A DNA stretch of 22,397 nt from an uncultured Oscillospiraceae bacterium (GTDB lineage: Bacteria; Bacillota; Clostridia; Oscillospirales; Acutalibacteraceae): assembly GCA_902489595.1 (NCBI GenBank), contig CABUAS010000022.1, forward strand, positions 1 through 22,397, given 5' to 3'. Under the pieces are notes generated by a model that was not told where the DNA came from, did no database searches, and was given only the letters and a program-made list of their open reading frames with translations. Positions within the stretch are counted from its first letter, which is position 1, and every line of letters begins with the position of its first letter. The translations under genes were made by a program, and so were the position numbers. Shown piece after piece: positions 14,974 through 22,397 of the stretch.

Positions 14974-16254
14974 CTACATTACTCTTGTTCCGCCGACAGG
15001 TCTTATGATAAGCACGTGGCAGTTGCCCTCTCCGAACACACTTTCCATAGCCGTTTTATATTCATCAAGAATATCATTAGGCACAAATGCCTGAATAGTG
15101 CCTGCAAAGCCGCCTCCGTGAACACGCCAAGCGCCTTTGCCCTTTAAAATATCTTCAGACATACAAAGTGCAACCGAAAGCTTCTGCTCAGTAGGATTTA
15201 CGGGAGTATAAACATTCTGATTATACATATATGAAGAATGTCCGCTGTCGATAATAATCTGCTTGAAAGCCTCAAAATCTCCGCACTCAAGTGCTGAAAC
15301 AGCCTTTTCCACTCTGATATTTTCGTTATAGAAATGAAATGCACGGATAATCGCACGGTCATTTACCTTATCTTTAATTTCAGACAGTGCCTTTTTGAAA
15401 TCCTCGAAGCAGATTTCACGAAGAACTTTCTTGCCCATAGCGGCTGCAACACTTTCCATTTCAGCACGCACTGCAGCATAATCGTCTGTTAAATCGCTGT
15501 GATTTCCGCCCGTGTCAACAATGCAAAGCGAATGACCGCTGTTTGAAAAATCATAATCAACCTTTTTTATAACAGGTTTTTCGGTTGACTCAAAATCAAT
15601 AGAAACAAATGTGCCTACAGATGACGCCATCTGGTCAAGAAGTCCGCACGGCTTGCCGAAAAATACATTTTCACTGTACTGTGCAACCTTTGCAATATCC
15701 ACTGCACTGATTTTGCCGTCGTTGAAAAGGTAAGAAACAGTAGTGCCGAGAAGCACTTCAAACGCAGCAGATGAAGAAAGACCGCTGCCGCCCATAACAT
15801 CTGACGTCGTAACGGCATCAAAGCCGCCGATTTCAAATCCTAAATCCTTGATTTTAGCAACAACACCCCGAACCATTGCAGTTGAACGGCCGAACTCTGC
15901 CTCATCGGGCAGAAGTTTTGCAATATCAACCTCGTTCATAGCGTGACCCTGTGATTTAACACGGATTCTGTTATCACTGCTTTTTGCGCAGACTGCAACT
16001 GCATCAAGATTGATTGACGCCGCCATAACCTTGCCGTTATTATGGTCGGTATGATTTCCGCAAACCTCTGTTCTGCCGGGTGCAGAAGTTATAATAACAT
16101 CTCTGTCGTCGCCGAAAAGTTTAATGAATTCTTCAAGAAGCGTTATGTAACGGGGCTTTTGCTTTTCAACTTCACTGTCAAGCACGTAAACAGCCCTGAG
16201 CTTTTCGTCCATCTCGCCTGATTTAACGGCGCTTATAAATTCCTGTGGTTTCAT
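14974..16254 (-). CDS. galactokinase-family GHMP sugar kinase (atypical)
   Basis: Predicted 426 aa, longer than the ~390 aa of classical GalK because of an N-terminal extension of about 30 residues. GHMP motifs are present: sugar site GRTEVCGNHTDHNNG (60-74), ATP loop GGSGLSSSAA (155-164) and the C-terminal GGGFAGTIQAFV. The probable catalytic base is D207 in CGLLDQMAS. In classical GalK the first motif reads GEHTD; here Glu is replaced by Asn67, while His68 and Asp70 remain. I recall the same variant in other clostridial proteins annotated as galactokinase, so it is a family trait rather than an error. Galactose 1-phosphorylation is likely but the substrate is unproven. AGGAG lies 7 nt before the ATG at 16254; the ATG at 16269 has no site. 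No galT, galE or sugar transporter is near. Confidence 0.85.
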   Translation of the reverse strand: MKPQEFISAVKSGEMDEKLRAVYVLDSEVEKQKPRYITLLEEFIKLFGDDRDVIITSAPGRTEVCGNHTDHNNGKVMAASINLDAVAVCAKSSDNRIRVKSQGHAMNEVDIAKLLPDEAEFGRSTAMVRGVVAKIKDLGFEIGGFDAVTTSDVMGGSGLSSSAAFEVLLGTTVSYLFNDGKISAVDIAKVAQYSENVFFGKPCGLLDQMASSVGTFVSIDFESTEKPVIKKVDYDFSNSGHSLCIVDTGGNHSDLTDDYAAVRAEMESVAAAMGKKVLREICFEDFKKALSEIKDKVNDRAIIRAFHFYNENIRVEKAVSALECGDFEAFKQIIIDSGHSSYMYNQNVYTPVNPTEQKLSVALCMSEDILKGKGAWRVHGGGFAGTIQAFVPNDILDEYKTAMESVFGEGNCHVLIIRPVGGTRVM

Positions 16255-16265
16255 AATGTTTCTCC

Positions 16266-17036
16266 TCATAAAACTATTTTATATTTTTCTTTCTGAGAGT
16301 AAAGCAGAAGAGTCTGGGTCATCTGCTTTGACTTTATTCCGTAGAATATATTGAAAATAAGACTTGTAATGCCCGTAAAAATAACAATTATCATTACAAG
16401 AATTATAAATTCACGTGAAAACGGATTATAAAGTGCCGCACCGATTTTGGTGTAAATATAAATCCTCGGCGCAAAGCCCAAAATGCTAAGGCAGATATAA
16501 TAAATAAAATCATACTTCATTGAGCCGTACAGCTTTGACACCATACCGAGCGGAATTGACGGCACAAAGCGTGACACAAGCAGGATATAAGGATTTCCCG
16601 AGCCTTTGAAAAGCACCCACTGCTTGATAAATTTTGCCTGTCTGATATTAAGTATCATCATAGCCCAGCCGCCGCCGATCCAGTGCCCCTCAATATATTT
16701 TACAATAAAGAAAAAGCACGTAAAAGCAACATTGATTGCAAGCGCATTAGGAAGCGAGAATACCATACCCGATATTACGCACAGCACGCTCATAGGTATA
16801 GGGAGCTGACATTTTGCAATATAAAGCGCAAAAATGCAGAGTAAAATTTCAAAGTGGGTATCAAGACCTGCTACTGCTTTTTCAATCTTGCCGAGCCAGT
16901 TTATAACTGCGTCAAACCTTACCTCAAGGCTTGGCTGTTTGTAAAGGCAGATTGAAAGAAGCACTGTAAGCGCAACTGTTACAAGTATAATTATAAAAGA
17001 TATTAAATTTGTTTGATGGCGTTTTGTTTTCTTCAA
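16266..17036 (-). CDS. VTT/DedA-like (TVP38, SNARE-associated type) membrane protein
   Basis: Integral membrane protein of 256 aa with about six hydrophobic segments (12-32, 62-80, 83-115, 148-168, 176-195, 209-234). The VTT signature is visible in SRFVPSIPLGMVSKLYGSM (155-173), with an Arg and prolines in a re-entrant region, and a following FAPRIYIYTKIG. Family members are implicated in lipid scrambling or undecaprenyl-phosphate recycling; no function is proven for this one. I start at the TTG at 17036 because GGAGG lies 7 nt before it. The ATG at 17054 overlaps the pheA stop (TAATG) but has no ribosome site, and the GGAGG lies inside its own codons. It sits between pheA and the galactokinase-like gene (11 nt gap) in the same transcript. 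Confidence 0.8.
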   Translation of the reverse strand: MKKTKRHQTNLISFIIILVTVALTVLLSICLYKQPSLEVRFDAVINWLGKIEKAVAGLDTHFEILLCIFALYIAKCQLPIPMSVLCVISGMVFSLPNALAINVAFTCFFFIVKYIEGHWIGGGWAMMILNIRQAKFIKQWVLFKGSGNPYILLVSRFVPSIPLGMVSKLYGSMKYDFIYYICLSILGFAPRIYIYTKIGAALYNPFSREFIILVMIIVIFTGITSLIFNIFYGIKSKQMTQTLLLYSQKEKYKIVL

Positions 17037-17053
17037 ACCTGCTCCTCCAAACA

Positions 17054-18190
17054 TTAATCTATATATTCATAAAAGTTTCCGAGAAATTTGAAATCGGGTA
17101 TTTCGGATGATAAAGCACAAAGCAAATCAAGCGTGCCTTCATCCTTTATATTGCCCATTAAATCAACATAAAAATAGTAACTGAAATCGCCGTTTGCCAT
17201 CGGGCGTGATTCAAGCTTTGTAAGGTTTAAGCCTGCCATTGAAAATCTGCCCAGAATTCTGTAAAGCGAGCCTGTTTTGTGAGGCAGAGCAAAAATAAGC
17301 GAAATTTTGTCTGCACCCTTTTCGATAACCATTTTTTTGGAAATAACAATAAATCTTGTTGAATTGCTGCTTACATTCTGAATATTTGCTTTCAGAATTT
17401 TAAGCCCGTATTTTTTCGCCGCATCTTCGGAACAGATTGCGCCTATATTAGTTCTGCCCGAATTTTTCACAAATTTTGCGGCAGCGGCGGTATTTGTATA
17501 ATTAATTCCCGTAAAATCAAAATCCTTAAGGAATTTAGAGCACTGTGAAAGTGCCTGCGGATGGCTGTAAACCTCTTCAATATCCTCATATTTTGCATTT
17601 TCATTGGCACAAAGGCAATGGTTCACCTCTAAAGAATATGCGCCGACAATGTAAAATTTGTACTTCATTATCAAATCGTAAGCCTCGTGCACCGAGCCTG
17701 CCGTTGAATTCTCAACAGGGATAATGCCAAACGGTGCCTCGCCTTTATTAACGGCCTCAAAAACATCTTCAAAAAGTTTATAATGCTTAATTTCAGCGGC
17801 AGGAAAAAGCCTTTTTGCGGTTTTTTCGGCATAACTGCCCTCTACACCTGCACAGGCAACAGGCGCCGTGCTTTCTGCCAGAGTATCATCTATTACGGCA
17901 TTTTCAACTGCCGTGCGCAGTTCTTTGCCGCCGCCGATAATTTTATGCTGCAGGGCTCTTGATGCATCCATAGTTGCTGAAAAAACAGTTGCAATCGTTT
18001 CGCCCTGCTCGCCGCATTTTAGGCGCACGTCATCAAGTATTTCTTTTTCTCTCTGTTCATTTAAAACAGGAAGCCCTCTCTGAACCTTATATTCAGCCAC
18101 CTGCTTTGATATGCCCATTCGCTTAATTAAAAGCGGAATCAGTTGTTCATCTATATCGTCTATCTGTTTTCTTAAATCAAGTAAATCCAT
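17054..18190 (-). CDS. pheA: bifunctional chorismate mutase / prephenate dehydratase (P-protein)
   Basis: Predicted 378 aa, close to the 386 aa of E. coli PheA. Residues 1-85 are an AroQ-type chorismate mutase (LLDLRKQIDDIDEQLIPLLIKR). Residues about 110-285 are prephenate dehydratase, with NSTAGSVHEAYDL, SHPQALSQC and NSTRFIVI. Residues 294-372 are an ACT domain with KTGSLYRIL and LESRP (326-330), the phenylalanine-binding motifs, so feedback inhibition by Phe is expected. It converts chorismate to phenylpyruvate. I start at ATG 18190, where MDLLDLRKQ fits the family and AAAGGAA lies upstream; the 48 extra codons of the open frame run through two hairpin repeats. It is 100 nt after aroC, the only loose junction in the operon. 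The stop overlaps a possible ATG of the next gene. Confidence 0.95.
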   Translation of the reverse strand: MDLLDLRKQIDDIDEQLIPLLIKRMGISKQVAEYKVQRGLPVLNEQREKEILDDVRLKCGEQGETIATVFSATMDASRALQHKIIGGGKELRTAVENAVIDDTLAESTAPVACAGVEGSYAEKTAKRLFPAAEIKHYKLFEDVFEAVNKGEAPFGIIPVENSTAGSVHEAYDLIMKYKFYIVGAYSLEVNHCLCANENAKYEDIEEVYSHPQALSQCSKFLKDFDFTGINYTNTAAAAKFVKNSGRTNIGAICSEDAAKKYGLKILKANIQNVSSNSTRFIVISKKMVIEKGADKISLIFALPHKTGSLYRILGRFSMAGLNLTKLESRPMANGDFSYYFYVDLMGNIKDEGTLDLLCALSSEIPDFKFLGNFYEYID

Positions 18191-18215
18191 TAAATTAAAA
18201 TTCCTTTTGCCGATA

Positions 18216-18248
18216 TATAACGGTGCGTCGAGGACGCCGCACCCTACG
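18216..18248 (-). repeat. small hairpin repeat (GTAGGG family), copy 4
   Basis: On the - strand: CGTAGGG, a stem of GGTGCG with CGCACC interrupted near the loop, then CCGTTATA. It lies between aroC and pheA, about 25 nt before the pheA start, within the operon transcript. Confidence 0.65.
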
Positions 18249-18252
18249 TTTT

Positions 18253-18280
18253 CCGCAGGGCGGAGTGCCCCCGGCTGCCG
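18253..18280 (+). repeat. diverged small hairpin repeat, possible copy 5
   Basis: CCGCAGGGCGGAGTGCCCCC then GGCTGCCG. The inner GGGC/GCCC and outer near-complementary CCGCAG/CTGCCG can pair. It resembles the GTAGGG family but lacks the exact outer bases. It stands head to head with copy 4. Confidence 0.4.
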
Positions 18281-18290
18281 TAAGTTATTA

Positions 18291-19361
18291 TTAAGATAAA
18301 ATATCAAGTATCGTAAAAGCCGTAACTGCCTCAATTACAGGCACTGCACGGGGAACAATGCAAGGGTCGTGCCTGCCGTGAATGACAAGCTCTTCATTTT
18401 CCATTGTCTGTAAATTAACGCTTTTCTGCGGTTTTGAAATGGAGGGGGTTGGCTTTACCGCAACCGAAAATACAATCGGTGCGCCCGTAGCCATACCGCC
18501 TGCAATGCCGCCGTTGTTATTTGTAATCGTTTTAACAATACCGTCCTGCACCTCATAGCCGTCATTCACATCACTGCCGAAAGACTTGGCAAAATCAAAT
18601 CCGATACCGAATTCCACGCCCTTAACGGCAGGAACGCCGAACAGCGCATAAGACAGTCTGCCCTCAATCGTATCAAACATATTGCCGCCTGCGCCGACCG
18701 GAACACCGACAACGGCACATTCAATTTTGCCACCGACCGAATTACAATCCATTCTCGCCTTTTCAATTTCATCACGCATAGCCTGCTCTTTGCCGTCAAG
18801 CGTTGCAAAATAACTCGATGACAAGGCAATCAACTGCTCTGCCGTAATATTGTTTTTATCAAAAACGCTGTCGCACACACTTCCTATCTGACTGATGTGT
18901 GCACCGATTACAATGTCTTTCTGAGCAAGCGCCTGCTTTGCAAGAGCGCCAGCAAACACAAGCGGAGCAGTAAGACGACCGCTGAAATGACCGCCGCCCC
19001 TTACATCATTGCCGCCGTCAAATTTGACAAAAGCAGGGTAATCACTATGGCTCGGACGGGGCACTGTCATCAGATTGCCGTAATCGCCGCTTTTTGTATT
19101 GGTATTTTTTATCATCATCGCAATAGGTGCGCCCGTTGTTACACCGTTTAAAATACCGCTGAGAATTTCAGGAATGTCAGCCTCTTTTCTCGGTGTGGTT
19201 GTTTTATCTCTGCCCGGGGCACGCCTTGCCATTTCGGCATTTACTGCATTCATATCTATTTCAATTCCGCACGGAAAGCCGTCTATTACACAGCCGATAG
19301 CCGTACCGTGGCTTTCACCGAAAACGGAAAGCTTTATTCTTTGCCCTAAAACGGAAGACAT
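18291..19361 (-). CDS. aroC: chorismate synthase
   Basis: FMN-dependent enzyme of 356 aa that removes phosphate from EPSP to give chorismate. Family motifs are present: GESHGTAIGCVIDGFP (15-30), RRAPGRDKTTTPRKEAD, PRPSHSDYPAFVKF, GGGHFSGRLTAP, and the C-terminal RHDPCIVPRAVPVIEA. The length is typical of bacterial AroC. GGAGG lies 9 nt before the ATG, and the gene overlaps the end of aroA by 16 nt, so the two are translationally linked. It supplies the substrate of the downstream PheA and, through it, of TyrA encoded upstream. Confidence 0.97.
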   Translation of the reverse strand: MSSVLGQRIKLSVFGESHGTAIGCVIDGFPCGIEIDMNAVNAEMARRAPGRDKTTTPRKEADIPEILSGILNGVTTGAPIAMMIKNTNTKSGDYGNLMTVPRPSHSDYPAFVKFDGGNDVRGGGHFSGRLTAPLVFAGALAKQALAQKDIVIGAHISQIGSVCDSVFDKNNITAEQLIALSSSYFATLDGKEQAMRDEIEKARMDCNSVGGKIECAVVGVPVGAGGNMFDTIEGRLSYALFGVPAVKGVEFGIGFDFAKSFGSDVNDGYEVQDGIVKTITNNNGGIAGGMATGAPIVFSVAVKPTPSISKPQKSVNLQTMENEELVIHGRHDPCIVPRAVPVIEAVTAFTILDILS

Positions 19362-20554
19362 TCACTTTTTCCTCCAATTTTCTTATAATCCTCAAAAAAT
19401 GACGGATAGGATTTATTGATGCTTTCCATATCGTCAATCACGGTTTCACCATTTGCATAAGCACCTGCAACGGCAAACGCCATAACAATTCTGTGGTCAT
19501 TATACCCGTGAAGCTCTGCACCGTAAAGCGGTCTGCCGCCGTTTATAATCATACCGTCGGGCGTTTCCGTTACATCTGCGCCCATAAGTTTAAGATTTGC
19601 AACAACGCTTTCAATTCTGTTTGACTCTTTAAATCTGAGCCTTTCGGCATTTTTTATAACTGTTGTGCCGTTTGCAAACGCCGCCGTAACGGCAATCATC
19701 GGCACTAAATCGGGAATATTTTCAGCGTCAACAACAGTTCCCGTAAGCTCGCTTTTTTTAGCCGTTATACCGTTTTCGTTTATTTCAATATCTGCACCGA
19801 AGGATTTAAGCACATAAATAACTGCCTTATCACCCTGCGTTGAATTCATATCAAGCCCCGTTACGGTAACATCGCCGCCGATTGCCCCTGCCGACAGGAA
19901 AAACGCACTGTGGCTCCAGTCACCTTCAACAACATAATCCATCTGCTTGAATTTCTGAGAGCCTTTGATTAAATAACCAAAATCGGTTTCACGCACCTTA
20001 ACGCCGTAATCATCAAGCACCTTAACCGTCATATCAACATAAGGCTTTGACTGAAGAGGCGTTTTGAGCACAACTGCACTGTCGCCCTCAAGGCTTGCAA
20101 GCGCCATAAGAAGTCCTGTAATATACTGACTGCTCACGTCGCCGTTTACCTCAAAATTGCCGTTTTTCAATTTGCCCGAAATCTTTGCAGGCAGAAAGCC
20201 GTTGCATTCAATACTCACACCGTGTTTCGGCAGAAGCTCCTGATATTCGCCGATTGTTCTTGAAAGCAGACTGCCCTCGCCCGTAAAGGTAACTTCTCTG
20301 CCGAGCGCCGCCGCAACGGGTATCATAAACCGCAGTGTTGAACCGCTTTCAATACAGTTCAGAACGTTTTCGCCGTTTTTAAGAGCCTCAATAATGCCTG
20401 TGGTTGCCTTCATATCATTTGAATTTATAATCGGTGAAACTGTTCCGCCGCCTGCTAAAAAAGAGCATATCAGCGCTCTGTGGGCAACTGATTTTGACGG
20501 TGGCAGTTTAACCGTGCCGTTTAAATTTGAAGAATTTATCTTAATTTCACTCAT
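19346..20554 (-). CDS. aroA: 3-phosphoshikimate 1-carboxyvinyltransferase (EPSP synthase)
   Basis: Predicted 402 aa; joins shikimate 3-phosphate and PEP to EPSP. Visible motifs: PPSKSVAHRAL with substrate-binding K21, the PEP/glyphosate loop ESGSTLRFMIP (69-79), catalytic D282 in ENIPDLVP, E310 in LRFKESNR, and YNDHRIVMAFA (351-361). At the sites matching Thr97 and Pro101 of E. coli it has Ser and Phe, as in the shorter clostridial type. Glyphosate response cannot be predicted from this alone. The ATG overlaps the aroB stop by 8 nt and has only a distant GGAG, so coupling is likely. No sign of fusion or damage. Confidence 0.96.
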   Translation of the reverse strand: MSEIKINSSNLNGTVKLPPSKSVAHRALICSFLAGGGTVSPIINSNDMKATTGIIEALKNGENVLNCIESGSTLRFMIPVAAALGREVTFTGEGSLLSRTIGEYQELLPKHGVSIECNGFLPAKISGKLKNGNFEVNGDVSSQYITGLLMALASLEGDSAVVLKTPLQSKPYVDMTVKVLDDYGVKVRETDFGYLIKGSQKFKQMDYVVEGDWSHSAFFLSAGAIGGDVTVTGLDMNSTQGDKAVIYVLKSFGADIEINENGITAKKSELTGTVVDAENIPDLVPMIAVTAAFANGTTVIKNAERLRFKESNRIESVVANLKLMGADVTETPDGMIINGGRPLYGAELHGYNDHRIVMAFAVAGAYANGETVIDDMESINKSYPSFFEDYKKIGGKSECLPF

Positions 20555-21611
20555 TTATGGTATGTACTCCAAACAAACCGTTGATTTTTTCATTTTCGAC
20601 AGGGTAAATAAAGCTGTCGCCTATCTCCTTCAGCATAATAAATTTAATGCCGTCGCCCGTTCTTTTTTTATCGGCATGCATTGCCGAAACAATATCGGCA
20701 GTGTCGTGACTGTCTGCCGTTTTCATATTGTTTTTCTTCAGCACGGCAATAATTCTGTCTTTCGTGCCCGGCTTGGTAATTCCTGCTTTTTCACCTGCCT
20801 CGGCAATCATAACCATACCTATGCCGACTGCCTCGCCGTGAGAAACCGTTTCAAAATTCCAAAGCTTTTCAATAGCATGGCCGCAGGTGTGACCGAAGTT
20901 CAGAAGTGCCCTTTCACCGTGCTCCTTTTCATCATTTTCAACAACAATGCGCTTAATATCAAGGCATTCATAAATCAAATCCTCAATAAAATCCTTTGGA
21001 TTTTCGTTTTCAAGCCTTTCAAACAGACCCTCCGATTTTATACAGCCGTACTTGATAACCTCGCCCATACCGTCGCTGAAAAAATGATCGCTGAGCGTAT
21101 CAAGCACATTCGGGTCAATAATAACAAGGCTCGGCTGATGAAATGCACCGCAAAGGTTTTTGCCCTGAGGCAAATCAACTCCCGTTTTACCGCCGACAGA
21201 GGAATCTACCTGTGAAAGCAGGGTTGTCGGAATCTGCACGAATTTAATGCCCCTTAGGTAAATTGCAGCCGCAAAGCCTGCCATATCGCCGCACACGCCG
21301 CCGCCCAGAGCAACAACACCGTCTTCCCTTGTAAGACCATTATCTGCCATAAATTCAACCATACCAATTACGGCAGATGTTTTTTTCGATGCCTCGCCTG
21401 CTTTGAAAACATATGTAAAAACTTCATAACCTGCATTTTCAAGCGAATTTTTAACCGTATCCCCGTAAAGCGGAAAGACGTTCGTATCGCTGATTAAAGC
21501 GATTTTTCTGCCTTTCAGCACGGTTTTGGTGAGTTCACCTGATTTGCCGAGAAGTCCTTTTTCAATCAGAATATCATATTTATCATTTACATTAACGGTA
21601 AGTTTTTTCAT
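20547..21611 (-). CDS. aroB: 3-dehydroquinate synthase
   Basis: NAD+- and metal-dependent enzyme of 354 aa that cyclises DAHP to 3-dehydroquinate. The nucleotide-binding GGGVCGDMAGFAA (103-115), the substrate region IPTTLLSQVDSSVGGKTGV (127-145) and KNLCGAFHQP are family hallmarks. Metal ligands are expected at E184 (GMGEVIKYG), a His of LNFGHTCGHAIE (238-249) and H258 (VSHGEAVGIG). AGAGGAA lies 8 nt before the ATG, which overlaps the tyrA stop by one base (TAATG). DAHP synthase (first step) and aroD, aroE and aroK are not in this window, so the pathway is only partly clustered here. Confidence 0.97.
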   Translation of the reverse strand: MKKLTVNVNDKYDILIEKGLLGKSGELTKTVLKGRKIALISDTNVFPLYGDTVKNSLENAGYEVFTYVFKAGEASKKTSAVIGMVEFMADNGLTREDGVVALGGGVCGDMAGFAAAIYLRGIKFVQIPTTLLSQVDSSVGGKTGVDLPQGKNLCGAFHQPSLVIIDPNVLDTLSDHFFSDGMGEVIKYGCIKSEGLFERLENENPKDFIEDLIYECLDIKRIVVENDEKEHGERALLNFGHTCGHAIEKLWNFETVSHGEAVGIGMVMIAEAGEKAGITKPGTKDRIIAVLKKNNMKTADSHDTADIVSAMHADKKRTGDGIKFIMLKEIGDSFIYPVENEKINGLFGVHTINE

Positions 21612-22397
21612 TAACCGATTTCCTCTTTAATCTTATTTGCTCTGCTCATCATATCAACAAGCGTTTCGCTGTCCTCTTTACCGATAGCAGCTTTGAATTT
21701 TTCAAGATTATCTACTAAATCATCAATCTCTTTGATAAGCGGTTCTTTATTTGAAATAAACAGTTCGCTCCACATTTCACCGTTAATTCTCGCCACTCGT
21801 GAAACATCACGGTAAGAGCCTGCCGAAAATCCCGGGTGCATAGGCGCAAGCGGACTTAAAACATATGAGCACGCAAGCACATGGGCAATCTGCGAAGTAA
21901 AAGCAATCATCTCGTCGTGGTGCTCCGGCGTTGTAACAACCGTTCTTGCAAAGCCCATTTCCTTGGCTAATTCAACAAGCGTATCAATTTTTGATTTCGG
22001 CGCATTGGTCGGCGTGCATATGAAGGATGCATTATCAAACAAAGTATCCATACTGCTGTCATAACCCGAAACCTCACGCCCTGCCATCGGGTGAGCACCG
22101 ATATAGGTAAAATTAAAATTTTCTTTTTCAAGTTGGCGGCAAATTTTTGTTTTAATACCGCAACTGTCCGTAACAATACTGTCTTTCTTGAATTTATCTT
22201 TATTATCCCGAATAAACGGAATAATTGCCTCGGGGTAAAAATTAATAATTGTAATATCTGCTTTCGGAATTAACTCATCAAGCGTTCCTATTTCATCAAC
22301 AGCACCCTGTGCCAATGCCTTTTCGGCAACAGACTGTGTCCTGTTCCAGCCGAGCACACGGTGATTTGTATTTTTCTTTAAGGTTTTTGCAAAACTT
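21611..22397 (-). CDS. tyrA: prephenate dehydrogenase, 5' end cut by the window edge
   Basis: NAD(P)+-dependent conversion of prephenate to 4-hydroxyphenylpyruvate, the tyrosine branch. The frame stays open to the window edge and reads SFAKTLKKNTNHRVLGWNR, the end of the usual GLIGGSFA nucleotide-binding region, so about 15-20 N-terminal residues are missing. The GTG at 22357 is not the true start. Motifs: GAHPMAGREVSGYDSS, HHDEMIAFTSQIAHVLA with a conserved His, and GSYRDVSRVARINGEMW. The protein ends soon after the helical dimer domain (MMSRANKIKEEIG), with no C-terminal ACT domain, unlike B. subtilis TyrA. It leads the aro cluster and overlaps aroB by one base. Confidence 0.93.
   Translation of the reverse strand, partial: SFAKTLKKNTNHRVLGWNRTQSVAEKALAQGAVDEIGTLDELIPKADITIINFYPEAIIPFIRDNKDKFKKDSIVTDSCGIKTKICRQLEKENFNFTYIGAHPMAGREVSGYDSSMDTLFDNASFICTPTNAPKSKIDTLVELAKEMGFARTVVTTPEHHDEMIAFTSQIAHVLACSYVLSPLAPMHPGFSAGSYRDVSRVARINGEMWSELFISNKEPLIKEIDDLVDNLEKFKAAIGKEDSETLVDMMSRANKIKEEIG

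Noticed and set aside
14587..15147. 186-codon open frame on the + strand
   Set aside because: It spans the lipid kinase/galactokinase junction in antisense and shows no domain or initiation signal.
4929..18280. CRISPR array made of the GTAGGG hairpin repeats
   Set aside because: The copies are kilobases apart in both orientations, with variable stems and no regular spacers or cas genes.
18191..18334. N-terminal extension of PheA by 48 residues
   Set aside because: The extension is encoded by two hairpin repeats and the end of aroC; the ATG at 18190 fits the family start and has a ribosome site.
19414..20347. EPSP synthase as a glyphosate-resistance determinant
   Set aside because: The Ser/Phe changes near the PEP loop look normal for shorter clostridial AroA proteins and do not by themselves show resistance.
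20394..21215. 273-codon open frame on the + strand
   Set aside because: It lies antisense to aroA and aroB, has no ribosome site, and gives a Phe/Ile/Asn/His-rich product typical of shadows of real genes on the other strand.
22355..22357. GTG as the start of tyrA
   Set aside because: The frame continues upstream to the window edge with family-like sequence (SFAKTLKK), so the gene starts outside the window.

Overview
The window looks like chromosomal DNA from a low- to mid-GC, Gram-positive gut clostridium, probably of the Ruminococcaceae/Oscillospiraceae type. This is an inference. It rests on strong AGGAGG-type ribosome sites, sigma-A promoters, a PcrA-type helicase, a sodium-pumping decarboxylase subunit pair, a YtrA-type GntR regulator with ABC transporters, and dispersed short palindromic repeats. 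No tRNA, rRNA, CRISPR array, transposase or phage gene was seen. Apart from the repeats it reads as core chromosome. No stretch longer than 300 bases lacks a gene.

Left part, + strand: malQ (4-alpha-glucanotransferase, 87-1598) and a cysteine-rich conserved protein of unknown function (1683-2507). The leader of the second gene folds into a long hairpin that buries its ribosome site. A 117-bp imperfect palindrome (2514-2630) separates it from the convergent pcrA helicase (2636-4840, - strand) and carries a terminator hairpin at each end. Upstream of pcrA lie a terminator-like hairpin and a small palindromic repeat. Then come oadB and oadG (4981-6690, - strand), membrane subunits of a Na+-translocating decarboxylase, with a clear promoter. 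A divergent 44-residue membrane microprotein (6880-7014, +) has its own promoter and terminator.

Middle part, - strand: a probable six-gene transport operon, reading leftwards from 13805: a LolD/MacB-like ATPase, a secreted membrane-anchored protein with two tandem beta-type repeats, a MacB/FtsX-like permease, a YtrA-type GntR regulator, an ABC-2 type ATPase and its permease with a 300-residue extracytoplasmic tail. The class composition matches the ytr operon of Bacillus subtilis in a different order and with an added secreted protein. A perfect 8-bp inverted repeat (13828-13850) sits just downstream of a candidate promoter and is a likely operator. The gntR gene itself holds a perfect 16-bp inverted repeat.

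Right part, - strand: a tightly packed operon entering from beyond base 22397: tyrA (5' end cut by the window), aroB, aroA, aroC, pheA, a VTT/DedA-like membrane protein, an atypical galactokinase-family protein and a diacylglycerol-kinase-family lipid kinase. It ends at a strong terminator (13896-13923). The first five genes run from the middle of the shikimate pathway to chorismate and on towards phenylalanine and tyrosine. The last three have no evident link to that pathway.

Four or five copies of a ~30-bp hairpin repeat (outer bases GTAGGG and CCG, with stems that differ but stay self-complementary) and one full plus one half copy of a longer palindrome occupy most of the longer intergenic gaps. 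These repeats, the hairpin leader of the cysteine-rich gene, the ytr-like system with its operator and the inverted repeat in gntR are the most unusual parts of the window.
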